Assembly (NCBI RefSeq): GCF_004354085.1
Contig: NZ_SMSE01000001.1
Coordinates: forward strand, 295,335 to 359,334
Direction: 5' to 3'
Length of the DNA: 64,000 nt
From: Seongchinamella unica
GTDB lineage: Bacteria; Pseudomonadota; Gammaproteobacteria; Pseudomonadales; Halieaceae
Of the stretch, positions 19,361-27,771 are shown in pieces. The notes under the pieces were generated by a model, which saw only the letters and a list, made by a program, of their open reading frames with translations, had not been told where the DNA came from and ran no database searches. Each line of letters starts with the position of its first letter. Within the stretch, counting starts at the first letter, position 1. Both the position numbers and the translations under genes were made by a program.

Positions 19361-20938
19361 TCAGTTGTGTTTTGCGTCTTCGAGGATCAAGTCTGCCACT
19401 CGCATGGCAACCGCCATGACGGTGGCATTGGTAACACTCGCAATCATTTCCGGCAGGATCGAACCGTCCACGACCCGCAAACCGGTAACCCCGTGCACCC
19501 GGGCTCTGGCGTCGACCACGGAGGCGCTGGTTGCCTCACCCATGGCACAGCTCCCCACGGCGTGGAAACCGGGCTGCCCCTGAGCCTTGTAAATTGCCAG
19601 TAACTCATCATCGGTTTCGGCTTCGGCGATAGCACTGGTATCGACCAGGACGCGCGAGGCAAGGGGCTCCTGCTCGAGGATGCTTTTCACCGCCCTGAGG
19701 CCGGCAATGCTCGCGCGGCGATCGTACTCTGTCTGCAGGTAACTCATGCGGATGCGAGGCGGAACCCCAGGCTGCTTCGAAGCCAGGACTACCTCACCGC
19801 TACTCTCCGGATACATCGCGTAGGCCGAGAGACTGATGCCGGCACGCACACTGAAGTCGTCGCCATCCCGGGAGAAAGGGCTGAACATCAGCATGACGTC
19901 AGGGGCAGCCAGGCTGTCACTGGACTTGAGAAAGGCTGCAGCATGGCAGGGCGACTGCGACATGGGCCCCTTACGACTGGCATAGTAGCGGACCAGATTA
20001 CCGAGCAGGCGCAGGCCGCCGTATTGACGGTTTTCCGAATCCAGTGGCGATCGTGTCTCGACCCCGACCCCGCCAATCAGGTGCTCCCGCAGATTACTGC
20101 CGACATGAGAATTGGCGTGCAGCAGGTCAATCGCCAGCTCCTCCAGCAGTGCCGGATCACCGATTCCCGACCGCTGCAGAATCAATGGAGATTCGATTGC
20201 TCCTGCCGAAAGAATCACCTCCTTTCTTGCCTGAAACAGCCGCTCCGCACCATTTTTCTCACACAGTACGGACTGGGCCTTCTTGTCTTTGAAAATCACC
20301 CGGTTAACAGCCAGATCGGTCCGCACCTGGAGGTTCTGTCGCGACTCTGGTCTGCGAAGGAATACCGATGCCGCGCTCTGCCGGCGTCCACTCCCGTCAA
20401 TATTGTAGTGCAGGTAGCCCGCACCGCGGGCACCGATGTCGGTCAGTGACACCTGCTTTGGTAGACCTTGCTTCTCACAAGCCTGGAGAAATTTGTCAGT
20501 GATGGCATACTGCTCGCGATGAGGCGCGACACGGAAATAGCCGTTTTCGCTGCCCTGCCCATCCAAAGCATCCAGATGGGGCTCGAGGCTCTCATAGCTC
20601 CACTCCGACCCCCCGTATCTGGCCAGGCGCTGGATACCCTCGGGGCGCGGGCGAATCCAGATCATGCCGTTGACCGAGCTGGAGCCCCCGAGAGATTTTC
20701 CGCGCAACCAGAGCTCGTCCTTCGCCTGCACGTCACTCCGAGTAACCTGATAGCGGCTGACATGTCTGTCACCTTTCAGCAGTGCACCAAAGCCCTTGGG
20801 CATTCTGAACAGCGGGCTGCGATCGGCCGCGCCCTGCTCGATCAACAGGACCTTGTAATCGCCAACGCTCGCCAGTCGATGCGCCAGGGTGCAGCCGGCA
20901 GAGCCGGCTCCCACGACAATGTAATCAAAAATGTCCAT
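19361..20938 (-). CDS. GMC-family FAD oxidoreductase
   Basis: A choline-dehydrogenase-like flavoprotein oxidising an alcohol to an aldehyde. The FAD loop YIVVGAGSAGCTLAHRLAS is at the N-terminus, followed by the GMC signature LRGKSLGGSSSVNGMIWIR near residue 80. The second signature lies around EVILSAGAIESPLILQRSGI, and the C-terminus carries the active-site His in PGFHAVGSCAMG and Asn in SVTNATVMAV. About 525 residues. The ATG at 20938 is preferred over an upstream TTG because GGAAG sits 7 bases before it. It starts 35 bp after the GST stop, in an operon with a PhyH dioxygenase. The substrate is unknown. Confidence 0.92.
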   Translation of the reverse strand: MDIFDYIVVGAGSAGCTLAHRLASVGDYKVLLIEQGAADRSPLFRMPKGFGALLKGDRHVSRYQVTRSDVQAKDELWLRGKSLGGSSSVNGMIWIRPRPEGIQRLARYGGSEWSYESLEPHLDALDGQGSENGYFRVAPHREQYAITDKFLQACEKQGLPKQVSLTDIGARGAGYLHYNIDGSGRRQSAASVFLRRPESRQNLQVRTDLAVNRVIFKDKKAQSVLCEKNGAERLFQARKEVILSAGAIESPLILQRSGIGDPALLEELAIDLLHANSHVGSNLREHLIGGVGVETRSPLDSENRQYGGLRLLGNLVRYYASRKGPMSQSPCHAAAFLKSSDSLAAPDVMLMFSPFSRDGDDFSVRAGISLSAYAMYPESSGEVVLASKQPGVPPRIRMSYLQTEYDRRASIAGLRAVKSILEQEPLASRVLVDTSAIAEAETDDELLAIYKAQGQPGFHAVGSCAMGEATSASVVDARARVHGVTGLRVVDGSILPEMIASVTNATVMAVAMRVADLILEDAKHN

Positions 20939-20973
20939 ATCTGGCTTCCGATCGTCCTGCAATTGTGCGCGAG

Positions 20974-21645
20974 TCAGTCAGGCTGCTTTCCCATATACTT
21001 TGAGATTTCACTGACAAGAATGGCGTCGATTGCCTGACTGACAGCAGACGCATCCATCGCCCTGTCCCAGGCTTCAAGGCCTGGAAGAACACTGGCGAGA
21101 TCGATACCCGCACAACCTGCAGTATTCAGGCCCGGTAGCGCGGTGTGCCCCCTGACCACGATCAGTACATACCGGAGCATGATATCCGCGAGCGTCAGTT
21201 TCGGTCCCATCAGGTACGGTTCAAATACACTCAGTCTCGACAACGCACGCACGCCCTTGTTGAGGGTATCGATGGCCTTGAGATGGCTGTCGTTGTCCTT
21301 TTCACCCTGCATGACCACGGGAATCAGTTGACGTGCTGGTGCTTCAATGTACAGTTCACACACCTTCATCAGTTCACGCATCTTCGCCCGCCCCCAGGGA
21401 TCGGAAGGAGCCAGGCTAGGCCCCTGAAAGCTGTCTTCAATATATTCGAGAATACTGCTGGTTTCCGAGAGATAGCCCTCTTCCACGCCGATGCAGGGAA
21501 TCTTGCCGAGCGGGCTTTTATCCAGATAGTCATCTCCGGACCCGGGCATCACGAGCACTTCCTCGTAACTCACTCCTTTCTGCATCAGGGTGTGCTTAAC
21601 CATGTTGTAGTAATGGCTGACTGGAAAACCATAGAGATTCAGCAT
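20974..21645 (-). CDS. Glutathione S-transferase family protein
   Basis: A 223-residue GST: thioredoxin-like N-terminal domain (LYGFPVSHYYNMVKHTLMQK, then DKSPLGKIPCI and YLSETSSILEYIED, the glutathione-binding cis-Pro and SE motifs) and an all-alpha C-terminal domain with LTLADIMLRYVLIVV. Ribosome site GGAG 9 bases before ATG. It lies between the PhyH dioxygenase and the GMC enzyme, suggesting glutathione-dependent handling of a reactive intermediate. A broken paralogue with the same signature residues lies at 41225-41763, also next to a PhyH gene. Confidence 0.92.
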   Translation of the reverse strand: MLNLYGFPVSHYYNMVKHTLMQKGVSYEEVLVMPGSGDDYLDKSPLGKIPCIGVEEGYLSETSSILEYIEDSFQGPSLAPSDPWGRAKMRELMKVCELYIEAPARQLIPVVMQGEKDNDSHLKAIDTLNKGVRALSRLSVFEPYLMGPKLTLADIMLRYVLIVVRGHTALPGLNTAGCAGIDLASVLPGLEAWDRAMDASAVSQAIDAILVSEISKYMGKQPD

Positions 21646-21740
21646 TGATTATGCTCCGGTGGGATGTAAATGTTGTTTGACTTCTACACCGCAATTCTGC
21701 AAGCCAGCAATGCCTTCGGCAGAGAAACAAAAGGGTGTCA

Positions 21741-22523
21741 TCACTCAATCTCCACCATTTTCATGGCGTTCTCGCGATTGCCCACCATGCCGTAACCACC
21801 AGTGGACTCGTAGCCCATCAGCTTGATCAGCTCGCGCGGTAGCGCCCTGGTGGTTTCCGGGGAACAGGAAAGGTACTGATTTTCTACCTGACGGACCCAG
21901 CCGACACTGAAGGCAATATCGATGGCACGCCGTATCCGGTCGGATTGATTGAAGCCGCCGCCGTGATAGATTTTTCCGGAGAATATCATCACCGAACCAC
22001 GGGCCATCTCCACTGGCAGGCTGTCTGTCTGGGTGAATGTGGCATTCGGTCCTGCTGCGTGACTCCCGGGCACCACTCGTGTCGCCCCCATTTCCTCGGT
22101 AAAATCCGTCAGGGCCCACAGCGAATTAATAAAAACATCATAGTCCAGAGGGAAGGGGAAACGATCAAACAGCATCTCATCCTGATGCAGAAACTGGGCC
22201 TCTGCTCCGGGCGCAATCGAATTGACTTCTGTCAGTGAAAGCTGAAACTGCTCGGCGTGAGAAAACAACTGCCGTATCGTGGCGAGATAGGTTTCCTGCA
22301 GAATCAACTCCCGCACACCCGGTGAGCGCTCTATCAGAGAGCCCAGTCTCTGGGTATTGAAGCCCATTTCGGGCAGATGCCCAAAAGGTGCGCTCTCCAG
22401 ATGGGGGTCCAGCTCCTGCTGGATACGATCCATGAGCTCATTGGACACCAGCTTGTCGATAATAACGTAGCCGTCCTGGCGAAAAGCTGCCACAAGATCG
22501 TCAATGGCAGCATCTCTACTCAT
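21741..22523 (-). CDS. Phytanoyl-CoA dioxygenase family (PhyH) protein
   Basis: A non-haem Fe(II)/2-oxoglutarate oxygenase of about 260 residues. The iron-binding facial triad is visible as HQDEMLF near residue 115 and the distal His in KIYHGGGFNQSDRIRRAI near 190, with the Arg that binds 2-oxoglutarate close behind. ATRVVPGSH between them is typical of PhyH. The ATG at 22523 is chosen; an upstream TTG at 22538 in frame also has GGGAG before it. It is the first gene of the operon PhyH-GST-GMC-ABM, divergent from the TauD gene. The substrate is not predictable. Confidence 0.9.
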   Translation of the reverse strand: MSRDAAIDDLVAAFRQDGYVIIDKLVSNELMDRIQQELDPHLESAPFGHLPEMGFNTQRLGSLIERSPGVRELILQETYLATIRQLFSHAEQFQLSLTEVNSIAPGAEAQFLHQDEMLFDRFPFPLDYDVFINSLWALTDFTEEMGATRVVPGSHAAGPNATFTQTDSLPVEMARGSVMIFSGKIYHGGGFNQSDRIRRAIDIAFSVGWVRQVENQYLSCSPETTRALPRELIKLMGYESTGGYGMVGNRENAMKMVEIE

Positions 22524-22769
22524 ATGTCTTACGCTCAAGCCTGTTTGCTCCCTTCATGGTCATGTCAAAGTTCCCGGGGGGGTCTTGCACGACACCGGAG
22601 CAGACTGCCGGCGGAACACAGGCCCCACCTGTATTACAGCGAGAACCATTCTGTGCTGATGCTCCTGTTGGTTGAAGGACCTCAGTGTGTTGGCAGCGGA
22701 CCTTTACGATCACAAAATCAGATGTCGCTGTTTTTTTCAGACTTTTCCCTGTCAAACCCCGGTTGAAGC
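22524..22769. other. Divergent intergenic region, left part
   Basis: Between the PhyH and TauD genes, this part must carry the leftward promoter for the PhyH operon, but no clear -35/-10 pair was recognised. A 79-codon open frame on the minus strand (22516-22755) overlaps the PhyH start and has no family-like features. Confidence 0.4.
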
Positions 22770-22798
22770 TTGCCTGCCACTTCCAGGGCCCATATTAT
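22770..22798 (+). promoter_or_regulatory. Sigma-70-like promoter for the TauD-type dioxygenase
   Basis: TTGCCT (22770-22775) and TATTAT (22793-22798) are separated by 17 bases, close to the sigma-70 consensus. Transcription would start near 22805, giving an untranslated leader of about 70 bases before the GAGGAG ribosome site and ATG at 22877. Confidence 0.6.
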
Positions 22799-22799
22799 T

Positions 22800-22811
22800 T
22801 ACGGTACCGTA
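22800..22811. promoter_or_regulatory. 12-bp palindromic operator candidate
   Basis: TACGGTACCGTA is a perfect palindrome directly after the -10 box, covering the predicted transcription start, the usual place for a repressor. The sequence ACGGTACCGTAGAATT resembles ACGGTATAGTAGAATT at 26581-26596 (14 of 16), which lies between the tauD relic and a TetR gene. That TetR protein is the obvious candidate to bind both. Confidence 0.5.
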
Positions 22812-22876
22812 GAATTCATGCACTCACAGCGGAGAGGCATGCCAACAGCGACCATCGGTGGTGAGGAGATTTAGCC

Positions 22877-23740
22877 ATGGCACTTCAGGTTTCACAGCTT
22901 CCCAAAAATGTCGGCGTACAGGTTTACGGGTTTGACCCGATGAATCTGAGTGCCGCGGATATCAGCCAGTTTCAAACCCTGTTCAATGACAACAGTGTGA
23001 TTCTCATCCGGAATATCTCACTCTCTCCGGAAAAGCACCTCGAGTTGACCAAGGCGCTTGGGGAGCCCGGCATTCACCCCGTGGCCACCGGCCGGCTGGA
23101 GGGCTACCCGGAGATCCTGGTGCCCAAGCCCTACGGGCTGGCAATCAGCGAGGACCCAGAGGAAATCGTCGGTCGCATTCCCTGGCACGCGGACCTGACA
23201 TTTACCACCAGCCCTCCGCGCGGAGCGCTACTGCGCGCCGTGGAAATTCCCGCGGAGGGAGGACAGACCGGCTTCATTGATACTGCCCGGGTCTACTCGG
23301 AATTGGATGCATCACTCAAGCAGCGAATTCAAAGCCTGCAGGCAGTACACCGCATGGTCTATGGACAACGTCAGTTGGGTTTCGATGTCGATAAGCAGCA
23401 AGCAGCAGAAGTCAGCAAGCGCTTCCCGGATGTGACCCAGCCGCTGGTGCAAACGGATCCGGAAAGCGGCGTTGTCTCCCTCAATATCAGCCCACTCTTT
23501 CTGGAGTATATCGTCGACATGGAGAGCGGCGAGAGCAGGGCACTGCTGAAGGAGCTGCAGACAATAGCGACGCAGGAGCAGTACGTCTACTGGCACGAAT
23601 GGCAGCAGGACGACCTGGTGATCTGGAACAACTACCGCACGTTACATTGCGCCGCAGGCCACCCGCAGAAATTCCCCAGAACCATGCATCGGACCACGCT
23701 CGAAAGCCGCGAGCCGATGGGCAAACTCCTCGCAGCCTGA
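22877..23740 (+). CDS. TauD/TfdA-family 2-oxoglutarate dioxygenase
   Basis: A 287-residue Fe(II)/2-oxoglutarate dioxygenase. The proximal ligands are in IPWHADLTF near residue 100 (HxD), the distal His in YRTLHCAAGH near 258 and the 2-oxoglutarate Arg in MHRTTLE near 272. Relatives cleave sulphonates, sulphate esters or aryloxyacetates; the nearby YeiH-type exporter and SoxCD genes make a sulphur substrate attractive, but this is inference. Strong ribosome site (GAGGAG, 8 bases to ATG). It is transcribed alone, away from the PhyH operon. A broken paralogue lies at 26075-26549. Confidence 0.92.
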   Translation: MALQVSQLPKNVGVQVYGFDPMNLSAADISQFQTLFNDNSVILIRNISLSPEKHLELTKALGEPGIHPVATGRLEGYPEILVPKPYGLAISEDPEEIVGRIPWHADLTFTTSPPRGALLRAVEIPAEGGQTGFIDTARVYSELDASLKQRIQSLQAVHRMVYGQRQLGFDVDKQQAAEVSKRFPDVTQPLVQTDPESGVVSLNISPLFLEYIVDMESGESRALLKELQTIATQEQYVYWHEWQQDDLVIWNNYRTLHCAAGHPQKFPRTMHRTTLESREPMGKLLAA

Positions 23741-23777
23741 AACGTGAATGGCGGTGCTGGCGCCGCTTACGCGGCAC

Positions 23778-24788
23778 TCAGCCCAGTACCGCGACTCCCG
23801 CCGACAAAAAAAGCAACACCAGGCTCTGGGCGACCATGACCATGACGGGGCGCCATCCGCAAGACAGCAGACCATGCAACGAGACACGCATTCCCGCAGC
23901 GGCCAACGCACTGGCAAAGGCCAGTGATGATACGCCCGGTGCGACTGCGCCTACGGCGGTGGGTACGATACCAAGATTGCTCAAGGCGAAGACCAGCAGA
24001 AACAGCCAGATAAAACCGGGAAGCCTCACCCACTGGCGCCAGCTCGGATTATCCTGCAGGCTGCCAGAATGCGTCACAATGCCTGCCAAAAGCATGACAG
24101 GAATCAGCAGCAGAATTCTCAGCATCTTGGTGACAATGGCCGTGTCGCCAGCATCCGGGGAAATGGCATAGGCCGCGCCCACCACTTGGGCGACATCATG
24201 AATACTGGCGCCCATCAATATACCGCTCTGGTGGCTGTCGAGCTTCAAGTGCTCTGCCAACAGGGGATAAAAGAACATGGCGAGCGTCGACAAGGCAGTC
24301 ACGCAAACCAGCACCGCTACCAACAACCCCCTTTGCAGTTTGCGCGGATCCATGACGGATACCAGAGCAATCGCGGCCGAGGCTCCACAAATGGACACTG
24401 CCCCCGCCAGCAACAGGCCCGATTCCGACGCCAGTCCCAGCAATCGTGCGAGCAGAAAACCCAGAATACCCGAGACAATCACGGCCAGCAGCGCCAGACA
24501 AATGGTGGGCCACCCCAATGCTGCCACCTGGGCGAGTTCCAGCCGGGTCGCCATCAGCACGATGCCCGCCCTGAGCAACCAAGTTGCCGCATGGGCCGTA
24601 CCGGTTGACAGGAGCCGCGTCCTTCCCAGCCTGCCGAGACACATACCCCCCACGATGGCCAGCAGATAGGGCGTAACCCCCGTGATCTGCGATGCGAGCA
24701 GCGCCAGGCTACCCAATAGCATGGCAAATACCAGACCCGGCAACCAGGCTGATAGCCTGGCAAACTTTTCGACGATAAATGACCTCAC
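23778..24788 (-). CDS. YeiH/UPF0324-family membrane protein, putative sulphate/sulphite exporter
   Basis: A 336-residue integral membrane protein with about ten hydrophobic segments and the family marks VSICGASAAIALVSV near residue 133 and MGASIHDVAQVVGAAYAIS near 200. Relatives (PSE family, Cons_hypoth698) are proposed to export sulphate or sulphite, although the evidence is indirect. The start is GTG, 24 bp after the MFS stop, so the two transporters form one unit. An exporter of oxidised sulphur would suit a dioxygenase that releases sulphite. Confidence 0.85.
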   Translation of the reverse strand: MRSFIVEKFARLSAWLPGLVFAMLLGSLALLASQITGVTPYLLAIVGGMCLGRLGRTRLLSTGTAHAATWLLRAGIVLMATRLELAQVAALGWPTICLALLAVIVSGILGFLLARLLGLASESGLLLAGAVSICGASAAIALVSVMDPRKLQRGLLVAVLVCVTALSTLAMFFYPLLAEHLKLDSHQSGILMGASIHDVAQVVGAAYAISPDAGDTAIVTKMLRILLLIPVMLLAGIVTHSGSLQDNPSWRQWVRLPGFIWLFLLVFALSNLGIVPTAVGAVAPGVSSLAFASALAAAGMRVSLHGLLSCGWRPVMVMVAQSLVLLFLSAGVAVLG

Positions 24789-24812
24789 ACTTGCCGGATG
24801 CTTATGGGCAAC

Positions 24813-26051
24813 TTACGAGCTAACCGGGACGAGTAGGCTGCGATAACGCAAGAGCAAGGCTATCAACAGGCCAGCCAGGTAGCAGGTGAGCACCATGGTC
24901 AGGGACCAGACAAGTCCGATGGCGTACAAACCTGCGGCAATACCCGCCAGAGACGCTGTGATGATGGACGTACCGGAACCCGCCAGACCCGAAGCGAGCC
25001 CTCGCAGATGGTCATTGACTCGCAGGGCCTCGGCAAAGCCCATGGAGATGACAATGGCCTGGCAGGCGGAGACCACCATGAACAATACGAACAGGTTCAG
25101 TATGCTGTATGGGAGAGCACGCGTGTACAACAGGTAGGCAGTCACGAAGCACACTGCAACGCCAAGACTGGTCACTATCAGGCGATTTACTCCGGTCCTG
25201 GCAACCAGTTGCGCGGAAAGTATCGCTCCACCAATTGCCGCAATCGCATTTGCCGACGTGAAATAGCCAATCAGGTCAGGAGACAGCCCCAGCTCGGTGA
25301 GTGCAGACGGCAGTACCGTGTTCATTGTCATGGCGGCAGACGCGCAAAGTGCCACCATCACGACGTGCGCGGTGAAGTGCAGTGAGCCGAGCAGACTCAG
25401 GTAGTCCCTGAGAATTTCCAGCGCCTTGTGTATCCCCCTGTGGGCAGTTGCCTCCCTTTTCACGACGGTCTCGGGCAACAGCGAGAATACCAGCGCCAAC
25501 AACAAGCCCCCATATCCAGCCAGGAAAACAAACAGGGTTTCCCAACCCAGGTAATAGGTCAGCAGACCTCCAAGGATCGGAGCAACAAAGCCCGGCACCT
25601 GGATGCCAATGGTGATAAATGACATCGCCCTGGCCGCTTCGACGCCGTGAAACACGTCGTGCACAACCGCGCGGGACACCACACTCATCGCCGAGACGCT
25701 CGCTCCCTGCAGTACACGACACAAGATCAGGACTTCAACACGCTCCACGCTCAGGGCAAACAGACTGACCAGCGTAAAACAGATGACAGAAGCCAGGAGA
25801 ACCGTTCGCCTGCCAAGGCGATCCACCGCCGGCCCGATGACCAATTGCATCGCACCCACAGCTAGCAGATAGCCAGTGATAACCCACTGTATGGTCCCGA
25901 GCCCGACCCCGAAATCACTGACCATCACAGGAAGGGCGGGGAGGAACAAAAGCAGAGACATGCCACTGCTTGCCGCCAGCATCATCAGCAACCAGAGAGG
26001 CGGCCTGGTACCGGTGAGAAGCGAGCTTACCGAAGCTTGATCACTGGACAT
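24813..26051 (-). CDS. MFS transporter, Bcr/CflA-like drug:H+ antiporter
   Basis: About 412 residues with twelve predicted membrane segments. The loop 2-3 motif appears as PAVDRLGRRTVLL near residue 75 and the helix 5 motif C region as MSFITIGIQVPGFVAPILGG near 130, typical of 12-TM Bcr/CflA exporters. The ATG at 26051 (MSSDQASVS) is preferred: the frame is open further upstream, but those codons belong to the tail of a tauD relic. It forms a unit with the YeiH gene. Substrate unknown; efflux of a toxic product or import of a substrate are both possible. Confidence 0.88.
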   Translation of the reverse strand: MSSDQASVSSLLTGTRPPLWLLMMLAASSGMSLLLFLPALPVMVSDFGVGLGTIQWVITGYLLAVGAMQLVIGPAVDRLGRRTVLLASVICFTLVSLFALSVERVEVLILCRVLQGASVSAMSVVSRAVVHDVFHGVEAARAMSFITIGIQVPGFVAPILGGLLTYYLGWETLFVFLAGYGGLLLALVFSLLPETVVKREATAHRGIHKALEILRDYLSLLGSLHFTAHVVMVALCASAAMTMNTVLPSALTELGLSPDLIGYFTSANAIAAIGGAILSAQLVARTGVNRLIVTSLGVAVCFVTAYLLYTRALPYSILNLFVLFMVVSACQAIVISMGFAEALRVNDHLRGLASGLAGSGTSIITASLAGIAAGLYAIGLVWSLTMVLTCYLAGLLIALLLRYRSLLVPVSS

Positions 26052-26074
26052 GTCAGTACTCACTCTTGTTGGCC

Positions 26075-26549
26075 CGGTTTTCCAGATCATGACGTTACCC
26101 TCACGCCAGTGATGTATGTAGGCGAAGCGATCCTGACATGCGAAGGCCTTGAGCTCTTCGAGCAGGGCCCTGCTCTCCTCTTCGGGCTTTTTATTTTACC
26201 CGGCAGCTGATCATAGGCATGCGCACTATCTATCCAGCCAGGAAAAACTGCCGACGACCTCATCACCGCGTGGGTCGCCCTCGGGCAATTGTTCCCCACT
26301 GCTGGCGGAGAGAACGATCAACTCCGGACAATCGGGGTGTCGCAGCGCCTCGATGGGGTAAATATCCGCCTTCCCAAAGACATTGGACAGCTGCAGCTGT
26401 CGCGCCGGTGTCAGGCTGCGACCGCGGATCAGGATCAGCCCGTGATCATCAAGTGCCTGCCGGTAATCGGCGGTACGCATATCGGCGAGAAGGCCTGCGG
26501 TCAATTCCACGCCAAACCAATCGGTCAGGGGTCTGGGTGCTTCGGTCAT
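26075..26549 (-). pseudogene. TauD/TfdA dioxygenase with internal deletion
   Basis: The first 107 codons (26549 to 26226) give a normal N-terminus: WFGVELTAGLLADMR, DDHGLILIRGRSLTPARQLQ and GEQLPEGDPRGDEVVGSFSW, stopping just where the HxD iron ligand should follow. After a short gap the frame leading into the MFS gene reads SRALLEELKAFACQDRFAYI and HHWREGNVMIW, which is the C-terminal strand just before the distal His of such enzymes. The middle and the very end are missing, so no active site can form. The gene diverges from the TetR regulator. Confidence 0.85.
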
Positions 26550-26580
26550 GCCCAGTCCTCAAGTGCTTCGTCGTTTTTCA

Positions 26581-26596
26581 ACGGTATAGTAGAATT
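26581..26596. promoter_or_regulatory. Operator-like box upstream of tauD relic
   Basis: ACGGTATAGTAGAATT matches the sequence at 22801-22816, which contains the perfect palindrome before the intact TauD gene, in 14 of 16 positions. It sits 32 bp upstream of the tauD relic start and 156 bp upstream of the TetR gene, an expected place for a TetR-type operator. Confidence 0.4.
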
Positions 26597-26751
26597 TTTT
26601 ATAAACAACGACAAGTCTGCCAGGTAAAATATTGCAATTACCAAACCAGCAGGTTCGCGCTAAACAGAAGCGAAGTACAAGGCTGGCTTGGCGTTATCAA
26701 TAAACTTATCCTTGCATCCTGGAGAAGCAGGGAAAACAGCGGGAAGTCTCA

Positions 26752-27432
26752 ATGCAAGCCACGGAAACCTCCGGTAAAACCCGAAAGTGGAACAGGAAGC
26801 GTCAGGAAATCATGTCTGTCGCGGAAAGCGTGTTCGCGGAACGCGGTTACGAAAGCACCAAACTGGAACATATCGCCGAGGCGATGCAAATGCAGAGACC
26901 CTCGCTGCACTACTACTTCAAGGGCAAGGAGGAATTGTACGACGCGGTCTTTGGCCAAATCGTCGATGACCATCTGCAGGCGATCAGAAAGCTCCGGGAT
27001 GTTCCAACGGAGGAACTGCCCGAGAAAATTGCTGTCACCTGGATTGATTTCGCCGCGCAGCGCCCCACCGCTGCCCACCTGATACTGGAGCAGTATTTCA
27101 ACAATCGCCTTCCCGCCACACCCAGCGCAATCCGCGCGCGCCGCCTGATTTTTACAGAGGTCTCGGGGATCCTGAAGCAAGGTTGCGCCAACGGAGGTGC
27201 GGTAATCGATACCACCTTTTTCATGCTGCTGGTATCCGGCATGACCAAGTTCTGGGCTTCCGTTCAGCAGAGAATGATTCAGCGCCTTGACTACGACACG
27301 CTGTCAAAAGAGAACCTGGAGCAGCTCCGGCTGGTTCTGACCGGCATCGTAACCGACCTGATGAGTGGTCGCTATACAGCTTCAACTGGACAGGCGGACC
27401 GACCAGCGGAAGTCGGTGCGGTCACCGGTTGA
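26752..27432 (+). CDS. TetR-family transcriptional regulator
   Basis: A 226-residue regulator. The N-terminal helix-turn-helix is clear: KRQEIMSVAESVFAERGYES then LEHIAEAMQMQRPSLHYYFK near residue 40. The C-terminal ligand domain is not assignable. It diverges from the broken tauD gene and the MFS-YeiH unit, so it probably repressed these and, from the shared box, the TauD gene at 22877. The 3' end overlaps a TonB-receptor relic on the other strand by about ten bases, so the last residues may be altered by the rearrangement. Confidence 0.88.
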   Translation: MQATETSGKTRKWNRKRQEIMSVAESVFAERGYESTKLEHIAEAMQMQRPSLHYYFKGKEELYDAVFGQIVDDHLQAIRKLRDVPTEELPEKIAVTWIDFAAQRPTAAHLILEQYFNNRLPATPSAIRARRLIFTEVSGILKQGCANGGAVIDTTFFMLLVSGMTKFWASVQQRMIQRLDYDTLSKENLEQLRLVLTGIVTDLMSGRYTASTGQADRPAEVGAVTG

Positions 27433-27519
27433 AGGTGTAGACGATATCCACGCCATAGCTGGGAAGGTTGCCGTAATTGTTCACGGCAAACCCGAGCTGG
27501 CCGAAGTCGATGTGGGCAG
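27422..27519 (-). pseudogene. TonB-dependent receptor, last ~32 residues
   Basis: Reading leftwards: AAHIDFGQLGFAVNNYGNLP then YGVDIVYTFNR and a stop. This is the closing strand of a receptor like the one at 47812-50193 (DFGALGFAVNTYRELRSVGF). Nothing upstream of it is receptor-like: the sequence changes near 27520 into an RND pump fragment on the opposite strand. It marks a rearrangement junction. Confidence 0.8.
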
Positions 27520-27526
27520 CGTACAA

Positions 27527-27751
27527 CGGTTTCGCCCCGTGGTACTAACCTCGATAACAACCTTCATCAGGTTGCTCCCGATACAGATTACGAACTCACT
27601 GCAGGCACAGTTTGTCAAGCCGATAGCGATTTCTATTGGTTTTGGCGTGCTGTTTGCCACCTTCGTAACGCTGCTGCTGGTGCCCGTGCTCTCCTGTATT
27701 GGGGGCGACATTCAGCGGCTTCTTGCCGGCGCCGAGCTAAAGCGCTTATGA
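27527..27751 (+). pseudogene. RND efflux pump (AcrB-type), C-terminal relic
   Basis: About 74 codons: RFRPVVLTSITTFIRLLPIQ, then SLQAQFVKPIAISIGFGVLF and ATFVTLLLVPVL, the last two membrane helices of an AcrB/MexB-type transporter. No start codon or earlier domain is present. It begins within ten bases of the receptor relic, head to head. Confidence 0.85.
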
Positions 27752-27771
27752 AGCAGTTCAGGCGAAATCGT

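Noticed and set aside
22516-22755. 79-codon minus-strand frame overlapping the PhyH start
   Set aside because: No recognisable features, and it overlaps the start of the well-supported PhyH gene.
26160-26175. Perfect 16-bp palindrome GAGCAGGGCCCTGCTC followed by T-rich DNA, terminator-like
   Set aside because: It falls within the tauD relic where the same bases encode a family-typical ALLEELKAF stretch; the T-run is offset by another segment, so a terminator is unconvincing.
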